The notes below the pieces were generated by a model. The model searched no databases. It saw nothing but the letters and a program-made list of their open reading frames with translations, and was not told the DNA's origin. The translations under genes and the position numbers were made by a program. This document shows positions 1 through 9,708 of a stretch of DNA of 40,761 bases, one piece after another; the first letter of the stretch is position 1, and each line of letters opens with the position of its first letter. Source of the DNA: Halanaerobiales bacterium (lineage in GTDB: Bacteria; Bacillota; Halanaerobiia; Halanaerobiales; M55B127); NCBI GenBank assembly GCA_021736945.1, contig JAIPEX010000007.1, forward strand, positions 1 through 40,761, in the 5' to 3' direction.

Positions 1-49
1 CAATATTTTAACTTTACTGTTTAACACTTTGCTTTTCCCCTCTGATTTT

Positions 50-283
50 TTATATTTTCTTTAAAAACTTCTTTACCTGTCTATCCCATTCTCGAGTTGC
101 AATCTCTACTACAGATTTATTATTATCTTTACAACAAGTGATTTTTACATGGCCTCCACCACCACTGTAGCTTACACATTCTCCCTCTTTATTTCCTTCT
201 AAACCTAAATCAGTTTCAAAAAAATCATTTGCTTTATCAAAAATATCTTTACATTCTTTTTTGGTTTTACGTTCGTAGACCAT
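50..283 (-). CDS. conserved hypothetical small protein (77 aa)
   Basis: ORF track; upstream purine-rich RBS (aggagg on minus strand near 290); no recognised family. Confidence 0.6.
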   Translation of the reverse strand: MVYERKTKKECKDIFDKANDFFETDLGLEGNKEGECVSYSGGGGHVKITCCKDNNKSVVEIATREWDRQVKKFLKKI

Positions 284-404
284 AATGAAGACCTCCTTCT
301 TTTTTTAAGAGGTACTTTACAGTTTTCTTAATTATACTATAACTCATTTTAACATTTATTTATGTAAATAAATTACATTTTTATAAATTTAATTGTAATA
401 ATAA

Positions 405-1121
405 TCATAAAAGAATACTTTCGGCATAAATCGATTCTGGATTCGAAATTAACTTCTCTGGATTTCCTTTTTGTACAATTTTCCCCTCTTTCAAAACAAT
501 AAGTTGATCAGCAAGTTTTAAAGCATCTAGTTTATCATGAGAAACAATTATAGTAGTAATACCAATTTTACTAATAATTTCTTTTAAACTATCCCTAATA
601 TTGTTTTTTAAATTAGTATCTAAGTTACTAAAAGGTTCATCCAATAGTAATATTTTGGGCTCAGTTACAAGAGCTCTAGCGAGTGCAGTACGCTGCTGTT
701 GACCACCACTTAATTGATGGGGATATTTACCACTATGATCCACTAGATCAACTAAATTTAAAGTTTCCATTACCATTTCATTTCTTTTTCTTTTTGATAA
801 ATAATTTATACCAAAACTAATATTTTCAAAAACTGTCATATGGGGGAATAAAGCGTAATCCTGGAAAACCATACCCACTTCCCTTTTTTCAGGTGGGACA
901 AAAGTATTTTCATTATTCATTATTTTATTACCAATTACAATTACCCCTTTTTCAGGTTTTTCCAAACCTGCCAATAACCTCAAAATTGTACTCTTTCCAC
1001 TTCCACTCTCACCCAATATACTAAGCGTTTGACCTTTATGTATATTTAGATCAAAGTCTTTTAATATAGTATCATTATTTTTATCATAATAAAAATCTAT
1101 ATCTTTCATAGTTACAAACAT
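405..1121 (-). CDS. fbpC: iron(III)-type ABC transporter ATP-binding protein
   Basis: Walker A GESGSGKST, signature LSGGQQQR, Walker B LLLDEP; downstream of FbpB-like permease. Confidence 0.88.
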   Translation of the reverse strand: MFVTMKDIDFYYDKNNDTILKDFDLNIHKGQTLSILGESGSGKSTILRLLAGLEKPEKGVIVIGNKIMNNENTFVPPEKREVGMVFQDYALFPHMTVFENISFGINYLSKRKRNEMVMETLNLVDLVDHSGKYPHQLSGGQQQRTALARALVTEPKILLLDEPFSNLDTNLKNNIRDSLKEIISKIGITTIIVSHDKLDALKLADQLIVLKEGKIVQKGNPEKLISNPESIYAESILL

Positions 1122-1124
1122 GAT

Positions 1125-2744
1125 TTACCTTCCTTTCCTTTTAATATTGGTTAAGGAATACACTAAGATCACACTAATAGATATCAAAATTAAAGATAAT
1201 ATTGCTGACTCATGAATCATTTCATCATTAGCATATTCAAAAGCTCTTGTTGCTAACGTATTAAAATTAAATGGTCTTAATATTAATGTTAAGGGTAGTT
1301 CTTTTAATATTTCTATAGATACTAATAAAAAACCACTCATTAAAGCAGGTTTCATCATTGGTAAGTCAACTTTAAAAAATGTTTTAGTAATACCGTTTCC
1401 AAGTGTTCTTGAAGCTTCATGAAAATCAGTTCCGATTTTATTAAATCCAGATTCAACTGAATTAAATCCAACTGCTAAAAATCTAATTAAATAAGCAAAA
1501 ATCAACATGAATATACTTGAACTTAATAGCAGTATATTATTTTGTCCTGTTAAAAATTGTATACCATTATCCATTTTCAAGAAAAATATCATAACACCAA
1601 CTGCTATTACTGCCCCTGGAATTGAATATCCTAAAACAGCTATTCTAGCATAATTCTTAGTTAAAATATTTTCCTTTATTCTTACTGTATTTGCAATAAC
1701 CACTGCTGATACTAAAATGATAAAAGCTCCTATTAAACTTACACCAATTGAATTAAGTACAGTTTTGATAATATTCATATTTACAATTTTCCCATAACTA
1801 ATTATACTCCAGTATATAAGCTGTAATACTGGTATAATAAAACCTAAAGAGAGTACTATAAAAGCATATGAGAACATTAACCAGTTTTTCCAACCTGAAA
1901 TCTTTTTTGCCTTTAAAGGTTTCACTTTTGTAGTACTATAACTATATTGTTTACCACCTCTAGACAATCTTTCCAATAATAAAACTATAAAAACAAAACC
2001 CATTAAATAAACAGACAATCTAATAGCGGAATTAATATCTCCCAGAGAAAACCAAGTTTGAAATATTGAAGTACTAAACGTTGAAATGCCAAAATATTTC
2101 ACAACTCCATAATCATTTAATACTTCTAAAACTACTAAAGTAGTACCAGCCACATAAGCACCTCTACTGATTGGTAGAATGATTCTAAAAAATATATCTA
2201 CTGGGCTTTTACCTAGTGTTTTTGATACTTCTACTAGAGAAGCAGATTGTTTTTGTAAAAAAGCATGTGTGATTAAAAACACATATGGATATAAGAAAAT
2301 TGTATATATAAATACTGCCCCACTTAAAGACATAATATCAAAATAAGATTGATTTAAAACTAAGTCAAAATTATTTCTTAAAAAAGTCTGTATAATACCT
2401 GTATAGTTTAATAAACCTACATAAGTATAACTACCAATATATGGGGGTACAGCTAATGGTAAAATTAAGCCCCATTTAAAGAAATTACTGAATTTGAAAT
2501 CATAAGCATTAACAAACCAGGCCAGACTAACTCCGATTATTATACTGAATAATCCTGTGAAAAAAACTAATATTGCTGAATTAAAGACATAGTCTTTTAA
2601 TAAGTACTTCCTGATATGTAACCAAGTATCACTAATCGGATTAAATAATCCCATTAATATAAATATACTGGGCATTAAAATTAATACAATTATAAAAAAA
2701 CTTATCACAGACCATTTATTTGTAAAACCAATTTTTTTAAACAT
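1125..2744 (-). CDS. fbpB: iron(III)-type ABC transporter permease, fused double permease
   Basis: 539 aa polytopic protein with two permease halves; operon context with SBP and ATPase. Confidence 0.88.
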   Translation of the reverse strand: MFKKIGFTNKWSVISFFIIVLILMPSIFILMGLFNPISDTWLHIRKYLLKDYVFNSAILVFFTGLFSIIIGVSLAWFVNAYDFKFSNFFKWGLILPLAVPPYIGSYTYVGLLNYTGIIQTFLRNNFDLVLNQSYFDIMSLSGAVFIYTIFLYPYVFLITHAFLQKQSASLVEVSKTLGKSPVDIFFRIILPISRGAYVAGTTLVVLEVLNDYGVVKYFGISTFSTSIFQTWFSLGDINSAIRLSVYLMGFVFIVLLLERLSRGGKQYSYSTTKVKPLKAKKISGWKNWLMFSYAFIVLSLGFIIPVLQLIYWSIISYGKIVNMNIIKTVLNSIGVSLIGAFIILVSAVVIANTVRIKENILTKNYARIAVLGYSIPGAVIAVGVMIFFLKMDNGIQFLTGQNNILLLSSSIFMLIFAYLIRFLAVGFNSVESGFNKIGTDFHEASRTLGNGITKTFFKVDLPMMKPALMSGFLLVSIEILKELPLTLILRPFNFNTLATRAFEYANDEMIHESAILSLILISISVILVYSLTNIKRKGR

Positions 2745-2766
2745 AAATTATTCTCCTTAAGTATTA

Positions 2767-2796
2767 AATAGGACAGTTTTTAGTCACTGCCCTATT
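2767..2796 (-). terminator. intercistronic stem-loop between fbpA-like and fbpB-like genes
   Basis: aatagg-a-cagt ...(loop)... actg-c-cctatt inverted repeat. Confidence 0.55.
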
Positions 2797-2806
2797 ATTA
2801 AACACT

Positions 2807-3838
2807 TTATTTCCAACCAACTCTATTAAATATCATGTAAGCCTTTGTATTATTTTCTCCTAGTTTTGAAAGATTAATATCTTGAGATTCAAATTCTCCC
2901 CAAGAACTGAGTAATTCAGATGGTTCTACATTAGGATTAACTGGATACTCATAATTTGCTTTAGCGAACATTTCTTGTGCTTCAACCGAACTAAAATATT
3001 CCATTAATTTAATCGCATTCTCTTTGTTTTTTGCATATTTAGTTAAACCAATACCACTAACATTAATATGAGTTCCTGTAGTTTCTTGGCTTGGAAAAAA
3101 TATTTCAAGTTGTTTTGCTACCTTTACTTCTTCTGGGTTAGATGAATTAAGCATTTTTCCTAGATAATAGGTATTCATTATAGCTATATCACCTTCACCA
3201 GAAGCTATGGCAGTAGCCTGAGCTCTATCATTTCCCTGTGGTTTTCTGGCCATGTTGTCTACAACACCTGCAGCCCACTCAGTTGCCCACTCTTCACCAT
3301 GTATTGCAATTAAGGAAGCTAAAAGAGATTGATTATAGATATTTGAAGAAGACCTAACAAGAATTCTATCTTCCCATTTTTCATCTGTTAAGTCTCCATA
3401 AGTAGATAATTCAGACGGATCTACTCTATCCTTTGAATAAACAATAACTCTTCCTCTAACTGTTAATCCAAACCAATAATTCTCTGTATCTCTTAGATTT
3501 TTAGGAATATTATTAAATAAAGTTTCATTTTCTACTGGTTGTAATAGACCTTTGGTTTTTGCCCTATGTAGCCTACCAGCATCAGCAGTTATTAAAAGAT
3601 CTGCAGAAGTACTTTCTCCTTCACGAATAATTTTTTCAATTAATTCGTCTGAACCTCCTTTTAATACGTTAACCTGTATCCCTGTTTGTTCTTCAAATTT
3701 ATCCAGGAGTAATTTGTCAGTATCATAATGTCTATTGGTATACAGATTTACCTCTCCCTCGGCTCCAATAACTATTGATGAAAATGCGAAAACTAATACA
3801 ACTATTAATAAAATGTTTCTTTTGTTTAAATATTTCAT
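2807..3838 (-). CDS. fbpA: iron(III)-type ABC transporter substrate-binding protein
   Basis: signal peptide, EVNLYTNRHYDTDKLLLDKFEEQTGIQV motif typical of FbpA/FutA-like SBPs. Confidence 0.9.
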   Translation of the reverse strand: MKYLNKRNILLIVVLVFAFSSIVIGAEGEVNLYTNRHYDTDKLLLDKFEEQTGIQVNVLKGGSDELIEKIIREGESTSADLLITADAGRLHRAKTKGLLQPVENETLFNNIPKNLRDTENYWFGLTVRGRVIVYSKDRVDPSELSTYGDLTDEKWEDRILVRSSSNIYNQSLLASLIAIHGEEWATEWAAGVVDNMARKPQGNDRAQATAIASGEGDIAIMNTYYLGKMLNSSNPEEVKVAKQLEIFFPSQETTGTHINVSGIGLTKYAKNKENAIKLMEYFSSVEAQEMFAKANYEYPVNPNVEPSELLSSWGEFESQDINLSKLGENNTKAYMIFNRVGWK

Positions 3839-3857
3839 TAAATAATCTCTCCTTTTT

Positions 3858-3876
3858 GATAATGATTTTCATTTGC
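3858..3876. promoter_or_regulatory. Fur-box-like operator
   Basis: GATAATGATTTTCATTTGC, 15/19 to the classical Fur box GATAATGATAATCATTATC; directly upstream of the fbpA-like RBS. Confidence 0.75.
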
Positions 3877-3920
3877 AATCCCTATTATATTTAAACCTAC
3901 CGTTTTTGTCAAGTTTAAAT

Positions 3921-3954
3921 AAAAAAAGAGATGACCCTTAAATAGGACCATCTC
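3921..3954 (-). terminator. Rho-independent terminator after the KASIII/LIV operon
   Basis: minus strand GAGATGGTCC-tatttaa-GGGTCATCTC followed by TTTTTTT. Confidence 0.85.
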
Positions 3955-3987
3955 ATGAATATTGTCGTTATTTGAATAAATTTGGTG

Positions 3988-4980
3988 TTAAACTCTTAAT
4001 AACATTGTTGCCATTGTATATCCTACTCCAGAAGCAGTTAGGCAAACTAAATCACCTTCATTTACCTCACCTTTTTCTAAAGCATCATTTAAAGCCATAA
4101 TAATACAAGCATTGCCGGTATAACCATATCTATCCATTATATTGTGGGTTTTTTCCATTTCAATACCTAAATTTTTACAAGTTAATGCAATAGCAGACTT
4201 ATTAATTTGTGTGAATATAAATTTATCAACTTCTTCAAGTTCATAGTCACTTTTATCAAGCATTTTTTCAATAATTACTGGCCACAATTCAGGGTTACGG
4301 TTCATCAATTCACCTTTCCAAAATGTTAAGTTTGGAGGTACGTCTCCCTCACCTTTTACATTTTCAACAGTCGCAGGAAATCTTGTTCCTCCAACATATA
4401 CACCTAACGTCATCCATTGGTCACCATTACCAATGAAGTGTGAAGATAAAATACCTTTATCTGAGTCATCCTTTTGATAAATAGCAGCCCCTGCTCCATC
4501 GGAGAAAACACAGAAAAATTTACCTTTTTCCATATCAGCAAATTTGGTCATATTGTAAGCTGAAATCACCATTACAGTATCGAATTGATCATTATTTTCA
4601 ATCCAATTTCGAGCATTTAACGAACCAAAAACAAAACCTGTACAGGTCGCATTGATATCAAAAAATGGTGCACCGTCTCTCATACCTAAATCATTGGCCA
4701 CAATAGCTGAACTTTGCGGAGAAATTATATCAGGGGTATCAGTAGATAAAATTAACAAATCAATTTCTTCAGCTGACATATCTGCTTTTTTCAAAGCCTT
4801 TTCTCCTGCTTTTACAGCTAAATCAGCGGTGCTCATTTCAGGACCAGTCTGATTTCTTTGTTTAATTCCAAGAGGTTCCATAAATTCACTGATATCTTCT
4901 CCAACAACCTCACTCATTTCATCAAGATCATAGGTGTTATCAGGAGCATAAGAACCTGTTGCTAATAATTTTACACCCAT
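3988..4980 (-). CDS. 3-oxoacyl-ACP synthase III-like (KASIII/thiolase superfamily) protein B
   Basis: DINATCTGFVFGS Cys motif; start moved to ATG at 4980 preceded by GAGGTGA; triad deviates from FabH. Confidence 0.85.
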   Translation of the reverse strand: MGVKLLATGSYAPDNTYDLDEMSEVVGEDISEFMEPLGIKQRNQTGPEMSTADLAVKAGEKALKKADMSAEEIDLLILSTDTPDIISPQSSAIVANDLGMRDGAPFFDINATCTGFVFGSLNARNWIENNDQFDTVMVISAYNMTKFADMEKGKFFCVFSDGAGAAIYQKDDSDKGILSSHFIGNGDQWMTLGVYVGGTRFPATVENVKGEGDVPPNLTFWKGELMNRNPELWPVIIEKMLDKSDYELEEVDKFIFTQINKSAIALTCKNLGIEMEKTHNIMDRYGYTGNACIIMALNDALEKGEVNEGDLVCLTASGVGYTMATMLLRV

Positions 4981-5009
4981 TAAACTCACCTCTTTTTTGT
5001 TATATTATT

Positions 5010-5717
5010 TTATATTCCTAAATATGCTTTTTGAATATGTTCATTACCAGATAGTCCTTCCACAGTATCTTCCATTTCAATTTTTCCATTTTCAAGAACA
5101 TATCCACGATCTATTATTTTTAAACCCTGCTGAACATTTTGTTCCGCAAGAAGGATAGATACGTTTTGTTTTTTTATCTCTCCCATTTTTTTAAACAACT
5201 CTGTTACTAAGGAAGGCTGTAAGCCCACAGAAGGCTCATCAAGGATTAGTAATTTAGGATTAGACATCAATGCCCTACCTAAAGCTAACATCCTTTGTTG
5301 TCCCCCACTCATGGTTCCTGCAAGTTGTTTTTCTCTTTCTTTTAATATAGGGAATATATTATACACAAACTCTAAATTGCTATCCGTTTTTTTCCTAGCA
5401 TGTGGAATATAAGCTGCCCCGAGTTTCAAATTTTCTTTTACAGTCATTAAAGGAAATAGTTCTCTTTTTTGGGGGACTAATGCAATACCTTTTTTAACTA
5501 TTTGATGAGTTTCTAAATCTCCTATTTCTTCACCATCAAATTTAATACTTCCTTCTCTGTTATCTACCAAGCCCATAATTGCTTTAATTAAAGTACTTTT
5601 ACCAGCACCATTAGAGCCAAAAATACTGACGGCTTCGTCATCTTTAACTTCCATTGATAAATCCCAGATCACCTGAATTCTTCCGTATGATACGTCTAGA
5701 TTATTTATTTCAAGCAT
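5010..5717 (-). CDS. livF: branched-chain amino acid (LIV)-type ABC transporter ATP-binding protein
   Basis: Walker A GSNGAGKST, MSGGQQRMLALGRAL, LAEQNVQQGLKI LivF-type motif. Confidence 0.92.
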   Translation of the reverse strand: MLEINNLDVSYGRIQVIWDLSMEVKDDEAVSIFGSNGAGKSTLIKAIMGLVDNREGSIKFDGEEIGDLETHQIVKKGIALVPQKRELFPLMTVKENLKLGAAYIPHARKKTDSNLEFVYNIFPILKEREKQLAGTMSGGQQRMLALGRALMSNPKLLILDEPSVGLQPSLVTELFKKMGEIKKQNVSILLAEQNVQQGLKIIDRGYVLENGKIEMEDTVEGLSGNEHIQKAYLGI

Positions 5718-5718
5718 A

Positions 5719-6432
5719 TTATTCCTCCCCCAGGTAAGCAGCTATAACTTCTTTGTTTTCAGATACTTTACTATATGGACCTTGAGCTATTATTTCACCT
5801 TTATTTAAAACTATAACTCGATTAGTAAGTTCTTTAACCACTTTCATGATATGCTCCACTACACAAATTGCCACATTTCTTTCTTGCAACTCTTTTACTA
5901 TATCCATCAATTCCCAGGTCTCCTCACTTGTAAGACCAGCCATTATTTCATCCAAAAATAATACATCTGGCTCTGAAGCTAAAGCCCTACCTAATTCAAC
6001 CTTTTTTAATTCTAAAACTGTTAACTCATCCACACTTTTATTTACATTTTCTAAATTCAAGAAATCACATATTTCCCTAGCAGTCGAACGGGCCTCAGAT
6101 AATTTATCACCTTTACCAAATAAAGCCCCTACCATAATATTTTCAATAGCGGAGAAATTTTCTAAGGGGCGAACAATTTGAAATGTTCTAGCAATGCCCA
6201 AACGATTTCTTGTATGTGCTTCCTTATTAGTTACATCTACATTATTAAATTCAATGGATCCTTTATTAACAGGTAAAGTACCTGCCATTAAATTAATTAC
6301 AGTTGTTTTTCCGGCTCCATTTGGTCCTATAATACCTAGAATCTCACCCTTTTCAACTTCAAAGGATAAATCATTGACAGCAACTAAACCACCGAATCTT
6401 CTAACTATATTATTGGCCTTAAGTGTGGGCAT
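5719..6432 (-). CDS. livG: LIV-type ABC transporter ATP-binding protein
   Basis: Walker A GPNGAGKTT, VVEHIMKVV; start chosen at ATG 6432 with GGGGGGGAT upstream. Confidence 0.92.
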   Translation of the reverse strand: MPTLKANNIVRRFGGLVAVNDLSFEVEKGEILGIIGPNGAGKTTVINLMAGTLPVNKGSIEFNNVDVTNKEAHTRNRLGIARTFQIVRPLENFSAIENIMVGALFGKGDKLSEARSTAREICDFLNLENVNKSVDELTVLELKKVELGRALASEPDVLFLDEIMAGLTSEETWELMDIVKELQERNVAICVVEHIMKVVKELTNRVIVLNKGEIIAQGPYSKVSENKEVIAAYLGEE

Positions 6433-7363
6433 TGTTATCCCCCCCAACGATATTACTCTTTAACAATTTATTTTTAATCGGAGTATATACTCCTTGTGGT
6501 AAAAATAAGACCACAATTACAATAATGAATCCATATACAACTAAATGGCCGTAAGGCATTATTAATTTTAGATATTCTGATATTAAACCTAAAATTAAAG
6601 CACCTATAATAGGACCATTAGTACTATATATTCCACCTACTAGTGCCATTGCGAGTGGCAATAGTAAAAAGTTAAGTGAAAATGTACTTTCAGGATTAAC
6701 AAAAGCATATTGTTGTGCATAAGCTGCTCCCACTAACCCCTGAATTGCAGAAGTTACTACAAAAACAAATAGTAAATATTTGAATACATCAATACCACTT
6801 GATTTAGCAGTTGTTTCATCATTACGAATTGCATTAATTGCATAATGAATCCTACTTCTACTGAATATTTCAGACATTAATATTGTAAGTAAAGCAATTA
6901 TTAATATCATATAATATAATTTTGTGGGATTCCCATTGAAAATTGCATTACTTAATTGAGTACCGCTTGCCCCTCCGGTAAGACCAGAGAGATTTCTAAT
7001 AATTACAGAAAAAACATGGGTTAAAGCTAAAGTTGTAATCGCAAAGTAAATTTGTCGTAATCTTAAAACTATAAAACCTAATGCAAATGCAATCAATCCA
7101 GAAAAAGCTGCTCCAATAAACAAACTTAAGACTGGGTTAAAACCCATATTGGCAACTATTAATACCGAAGCATAAGCTCCTAAACCAAAAAATCCAGCAG
7201 TACCAAAAGAAAGTTGTCCTGTTCTTAACATCATGTCCCAGCTTAATCCTAATGCCATAAATACTAATATTGTGTTAAAAACACTCATTACATAGGCACC
7301 AGCATATAAGGGAAGTGTAAATGCAATTATTAGTAAAAGTACAATAAATAAATTCTTTTTCAT
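6419..7363 (-). CDS. livM: LIV-type ABC transporter permease
   Basis: polytopic, LivM-type sequence GQLSFGTAGFFGLGAYAS. Confidence 0.92.
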   Translation of the reverse strand: MKKNLFIVLLLIIAFTLPLYAGAYVMSVFNTILVFMALGLSWDMMLRTGQLSFGTAGFFGLGAYASVLIVANMGFNPVLSLFIGAAFSGLIAFALGFIVLRLRQIYFAITTLALTHVFSVIIRNLSGLTGGASGTQLSNAIFNGNPTKLYYMILIIALLTILMSEIFSRSRIHYAINAIRNDETTAKSSGIDVFKYLLFVFVVTSAIQGLVGAAYAQQYAFVNPESTFSLNFLLLPLAMALVGGIYSTNGPIIGALILGLISEYLKLIMPYGHLVVYGFIIVIVVLFLPQGVYTPIKNKLLKSNIVGGDNNAHT

Positions 7364-8286
7364 TATTTTGCCCCCCTATATGATCTAGCTATAATTACTA
7401 TTATTAAAACTCCAAAGAATACTATATCGGACCAACCGCCATAATTTGGAATATAATTAATTGCTGACTCACCTATACCTAATAAGATACCAGCAAATAA
7501 AATTCCATTTAAATTACCAAGCCCTGCCATTGCAGCAAGAGCAAAAGATTTAAGTGTAAAAGGGGAGCCTACGGCAGGAAAAATTGATGTTCTAGGTAAC
7601 ATAGCTCCAGCAACAATCCCTAGAATTGCTACCGCTAAACTAAATACAAACAAATAGACATATTCAACATTAATTCCTACTATTTTTGCACCTTTAGGAT
7701 TTTGTCCAACAGCAAAAGTAGCCTGCCCTAATCTAGTTTTTTTCAAAAATAACTGTAATCCAACTAAAACAGCTACTGCAAATAATATATACAGTAATTC
7801 ATAAGTACCAAATCTAAATCCACCTATTTCAGTGGATGCATATGCATATTGAGTATAAACATTTCTTGCTTGAGAAGTCCAAATAATGTTTATAACTTCC
7901 ATTAAGATCAATGATACACCAAAAGTAATTAGCAGTTGACTTAAATGCCCTTTATTAACAACTTTTTTTACAGTTAAATAATATATAATACCGCCTAAAA
8001 TCGCTAAAAATATTATTGTTGGTATAATTGAAACTAGAGGATCCATACCAAACTTATTGTTAAGCATATATATAAAATAAAAACCAACAGTTAAAAACTC
8101 ACCATGTGCTAAGTTTAAGACCCCTAAAATACCTAATACTAAAGCTAATGGTAAGGCAATTAAAGCATATAAACTACCTCTTTGCAGGCCATCCATTAAA
8201 GCATTGGGGTTCCAAAAACCTACTATTATCATAAATATTGCTAATAATAATATTATTGTATATGTTTTTTTAAGAGAAAGTGACAT
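7363..8286 (-). CDS. livH: LIV-type ABC transporter permease
   Basis: polytopic, LivH-type GVLNLAHGEFLTVG. Confidence 0.92.
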   Translation of the reverse strand: MSLSLKKTYTIILLLAIFMIIVGFWNPNALMDGLQRGSLYALIALPLALVLGILGVLNLAHGEFLTVGFYFIYMLNNKFGMDPLVSIIPTIIFLAILGGIIYYLTVKKVVNKGHLSQLLITFGVSLILMEVINIIWTSQARNVYTQYAYASTEIGGFRFGTYELLYILFAVAVLVGLQLFLKKTRLGQATFAVGQNPKGAKIVGINVEYVYLFVFSLAVAILGIVAGAMLPRTSIFPAVGSPFTLKSFALAAMAGLGNLNGILFAGILLGIGESAINYIPNYGGWSDIVFFGVLIIVIIARSYRGAK

Positions 8287-8326
8287 TTTTCCCCTCCATC
8301 CATATTGAAATTTTATTTTTAAATAA

Positions 8327-8352
8327 CAGCCGGGCTATAATAAACCCGGCTG
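8327..8352 (-). terminator. intercistronic GC-rich stem-loop between SBP and livH
   Basis: cagccggg-ctataataaa-cccggctg, perfect 8-bp stem, between two genes of the same operon. Confidence 0.75.
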
Positions 8353-8365
8353 TTTTTAATTTAAA

Positions 8366-9607
8366 TTAAAAGCTATAAGGATATTCGATTTCAGAAGTTG
8401 CTAAATCAAATGGCCAAATAACATGTTGTTTACCATTTTGATACTGTAATATCTTTTGACTAGTAAAACCTTGATTTTGAATTACATTACTTGGAGTCAT
8501 TTTTAAAGTAGTACCTAGAGGAGAATCATATTCTGTATTTTTTAATGATTCAATCAATGCTCCTTTTTCAAGTGTGCCTGCATTTCTGATTCCTTTAGCA
8601 AGATACATAATATTAGTATAACCTAATGGTGCAAAGTAAGTTGCTGGTCTTTCACCATGCATCTTAATATATGCGTCCCAGAAATGTGCTGCTTGTTCAT
8701 TAACTTCTTTTAAAGCAGGGGCCCACATACCATATAAGATTACCTTATCGGAAAGTGGATTTGCTTCAAAATCTTGAGGCCATCCTGGAGGAGCTCCTAC
8801 AAATAGTGGTGGTTCAAATCCAACTTCTCTGGATTGGGCTAAAAGACCTATAGCATCAGCATCATATCCAGCCCAGATAAATAGATCTGGATCATATTCT
8901 TTAGCTTGACGTAACATAGCTCTATATTCTCCGCCACCTAAAGCAGCACTTTTAAATGAAGCTCCTGCAAAGTCTTCCATAATTTCAGCAAATGGACCTT
9001 CACCTTCTTGAGCACTTTCAAACATTGATTTATAAGCTTCAAAGGAATCAGTACCAAAAGCTCCTTCTTCATAAGCTAAGAAAACACGACCTACATCAAT
9101 TTCTTCGTTTTCTTTTACTATTTCTGTCCAACCTTCACCATAACTTGCACCCTGTTGGTAATCCCAAGGATGTAAATGGAAATACCAATCAGCATCAGGA
9201 CCAACAGCTTCTTCAGCTTTATGGGAAGCTGCTCCAGCCCAAACAGTTATTTTTTTATATTTTTTTAATGTAGGAATTTGAGCCTGGTGCACTCCACTTG
9301 ACATACCACCAACAAAAAAGTCAACTTCGTCTACAGTAGCTAACTTATCAATAGCAGCTGCACCTTTTTCAGGCTTAAACTCACTATCAATTACAACTAG
9401 TTCTACTTTTCTTCCTAATAAACCACCATTATCATTAATTTCTTTTACAGCTAATTCCATGGCTTTACTAGACTGTCTACCTGTAATATCTCCTAATGGG
9501 TTTACTGCACCAATCTTAATTGGATCATCTTGAGCCAAAGCACTTAAACTAAAAGTAAAAGCTAAAATTAATACTAATGAAACAATTAATAAATTATTTC
9601 TCTTCAA
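8366..9607 (-). CDS. LIV-type ABC transporter substrate-binding protein (Peripla_BP_6 family)
   Basis: signal peptide NNLLIVSLVLILAFTFSLSALAQ, IKIGAVNPLGDITGRQ; probable TTG start at 9607 with GGGGGA upstream (ORF call begins 9667). Confidence 0.92.
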   Translation of the reverse strand: MKRNNLLIVSLVLILAFTFSLSALAQDDPIKIGAVNPLGDITGRQSSKAMELAVKEINDNGGLLGRKVELVVIDSEFKPEKGAAAIDKLATVDEVDFFVGGMSSGVHQAQIPTLKKYKKITVWAGAASHKAEEAVGPDADWYFHLHPWDYQQGASYGEGWTEIVKENEEIDVGRVFLAYEEGAFGTDSFEAYKSMFESAQEGEGPFAEIMEDFAGASFKSAALGGGEYRAMLRQAKEYDPDLFIWAGYDADAIGLLAQSREVGFEPPLFVGAPPGWPQDFEANPLSDKVILYGMWAPALKEVNEQAAHFWDAYIKMHGERPATYFAPLGYTNIMYLAKGIRNAGTLEKGALIESLKNTEYDSPLGTTLKMTPSNVIQNQGFTSQKILQYQNGKQHVIWPFDLATSEIEYPYSF

Positions 9608-9708
9608 TTTATAATCCCCCTTAAAATAATTGTTAGTTTTTTTCAAAATTACTTTACTAAAATGCAATCATTTTGATTATCAATATCACATCCTTTCAAT
9701 ATAATTTT

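Noticed and set aside
4652-6463. Plus-strand ORFs (66, 111, 89 aa) opposite KASIII-B and liv genes
   Set aside because: Antisense to well-supported CDSs, low-complexity composition, no RBS or recognisable domain; same for the other short opposite-strand ORFs (e.g. 8992, 10238, 12424, 17222, 17939, 20071, 20370, 21046, 28102, 28717, 30797, 31058, 32602, 35686, 36445, 37855, 38623, 39891).
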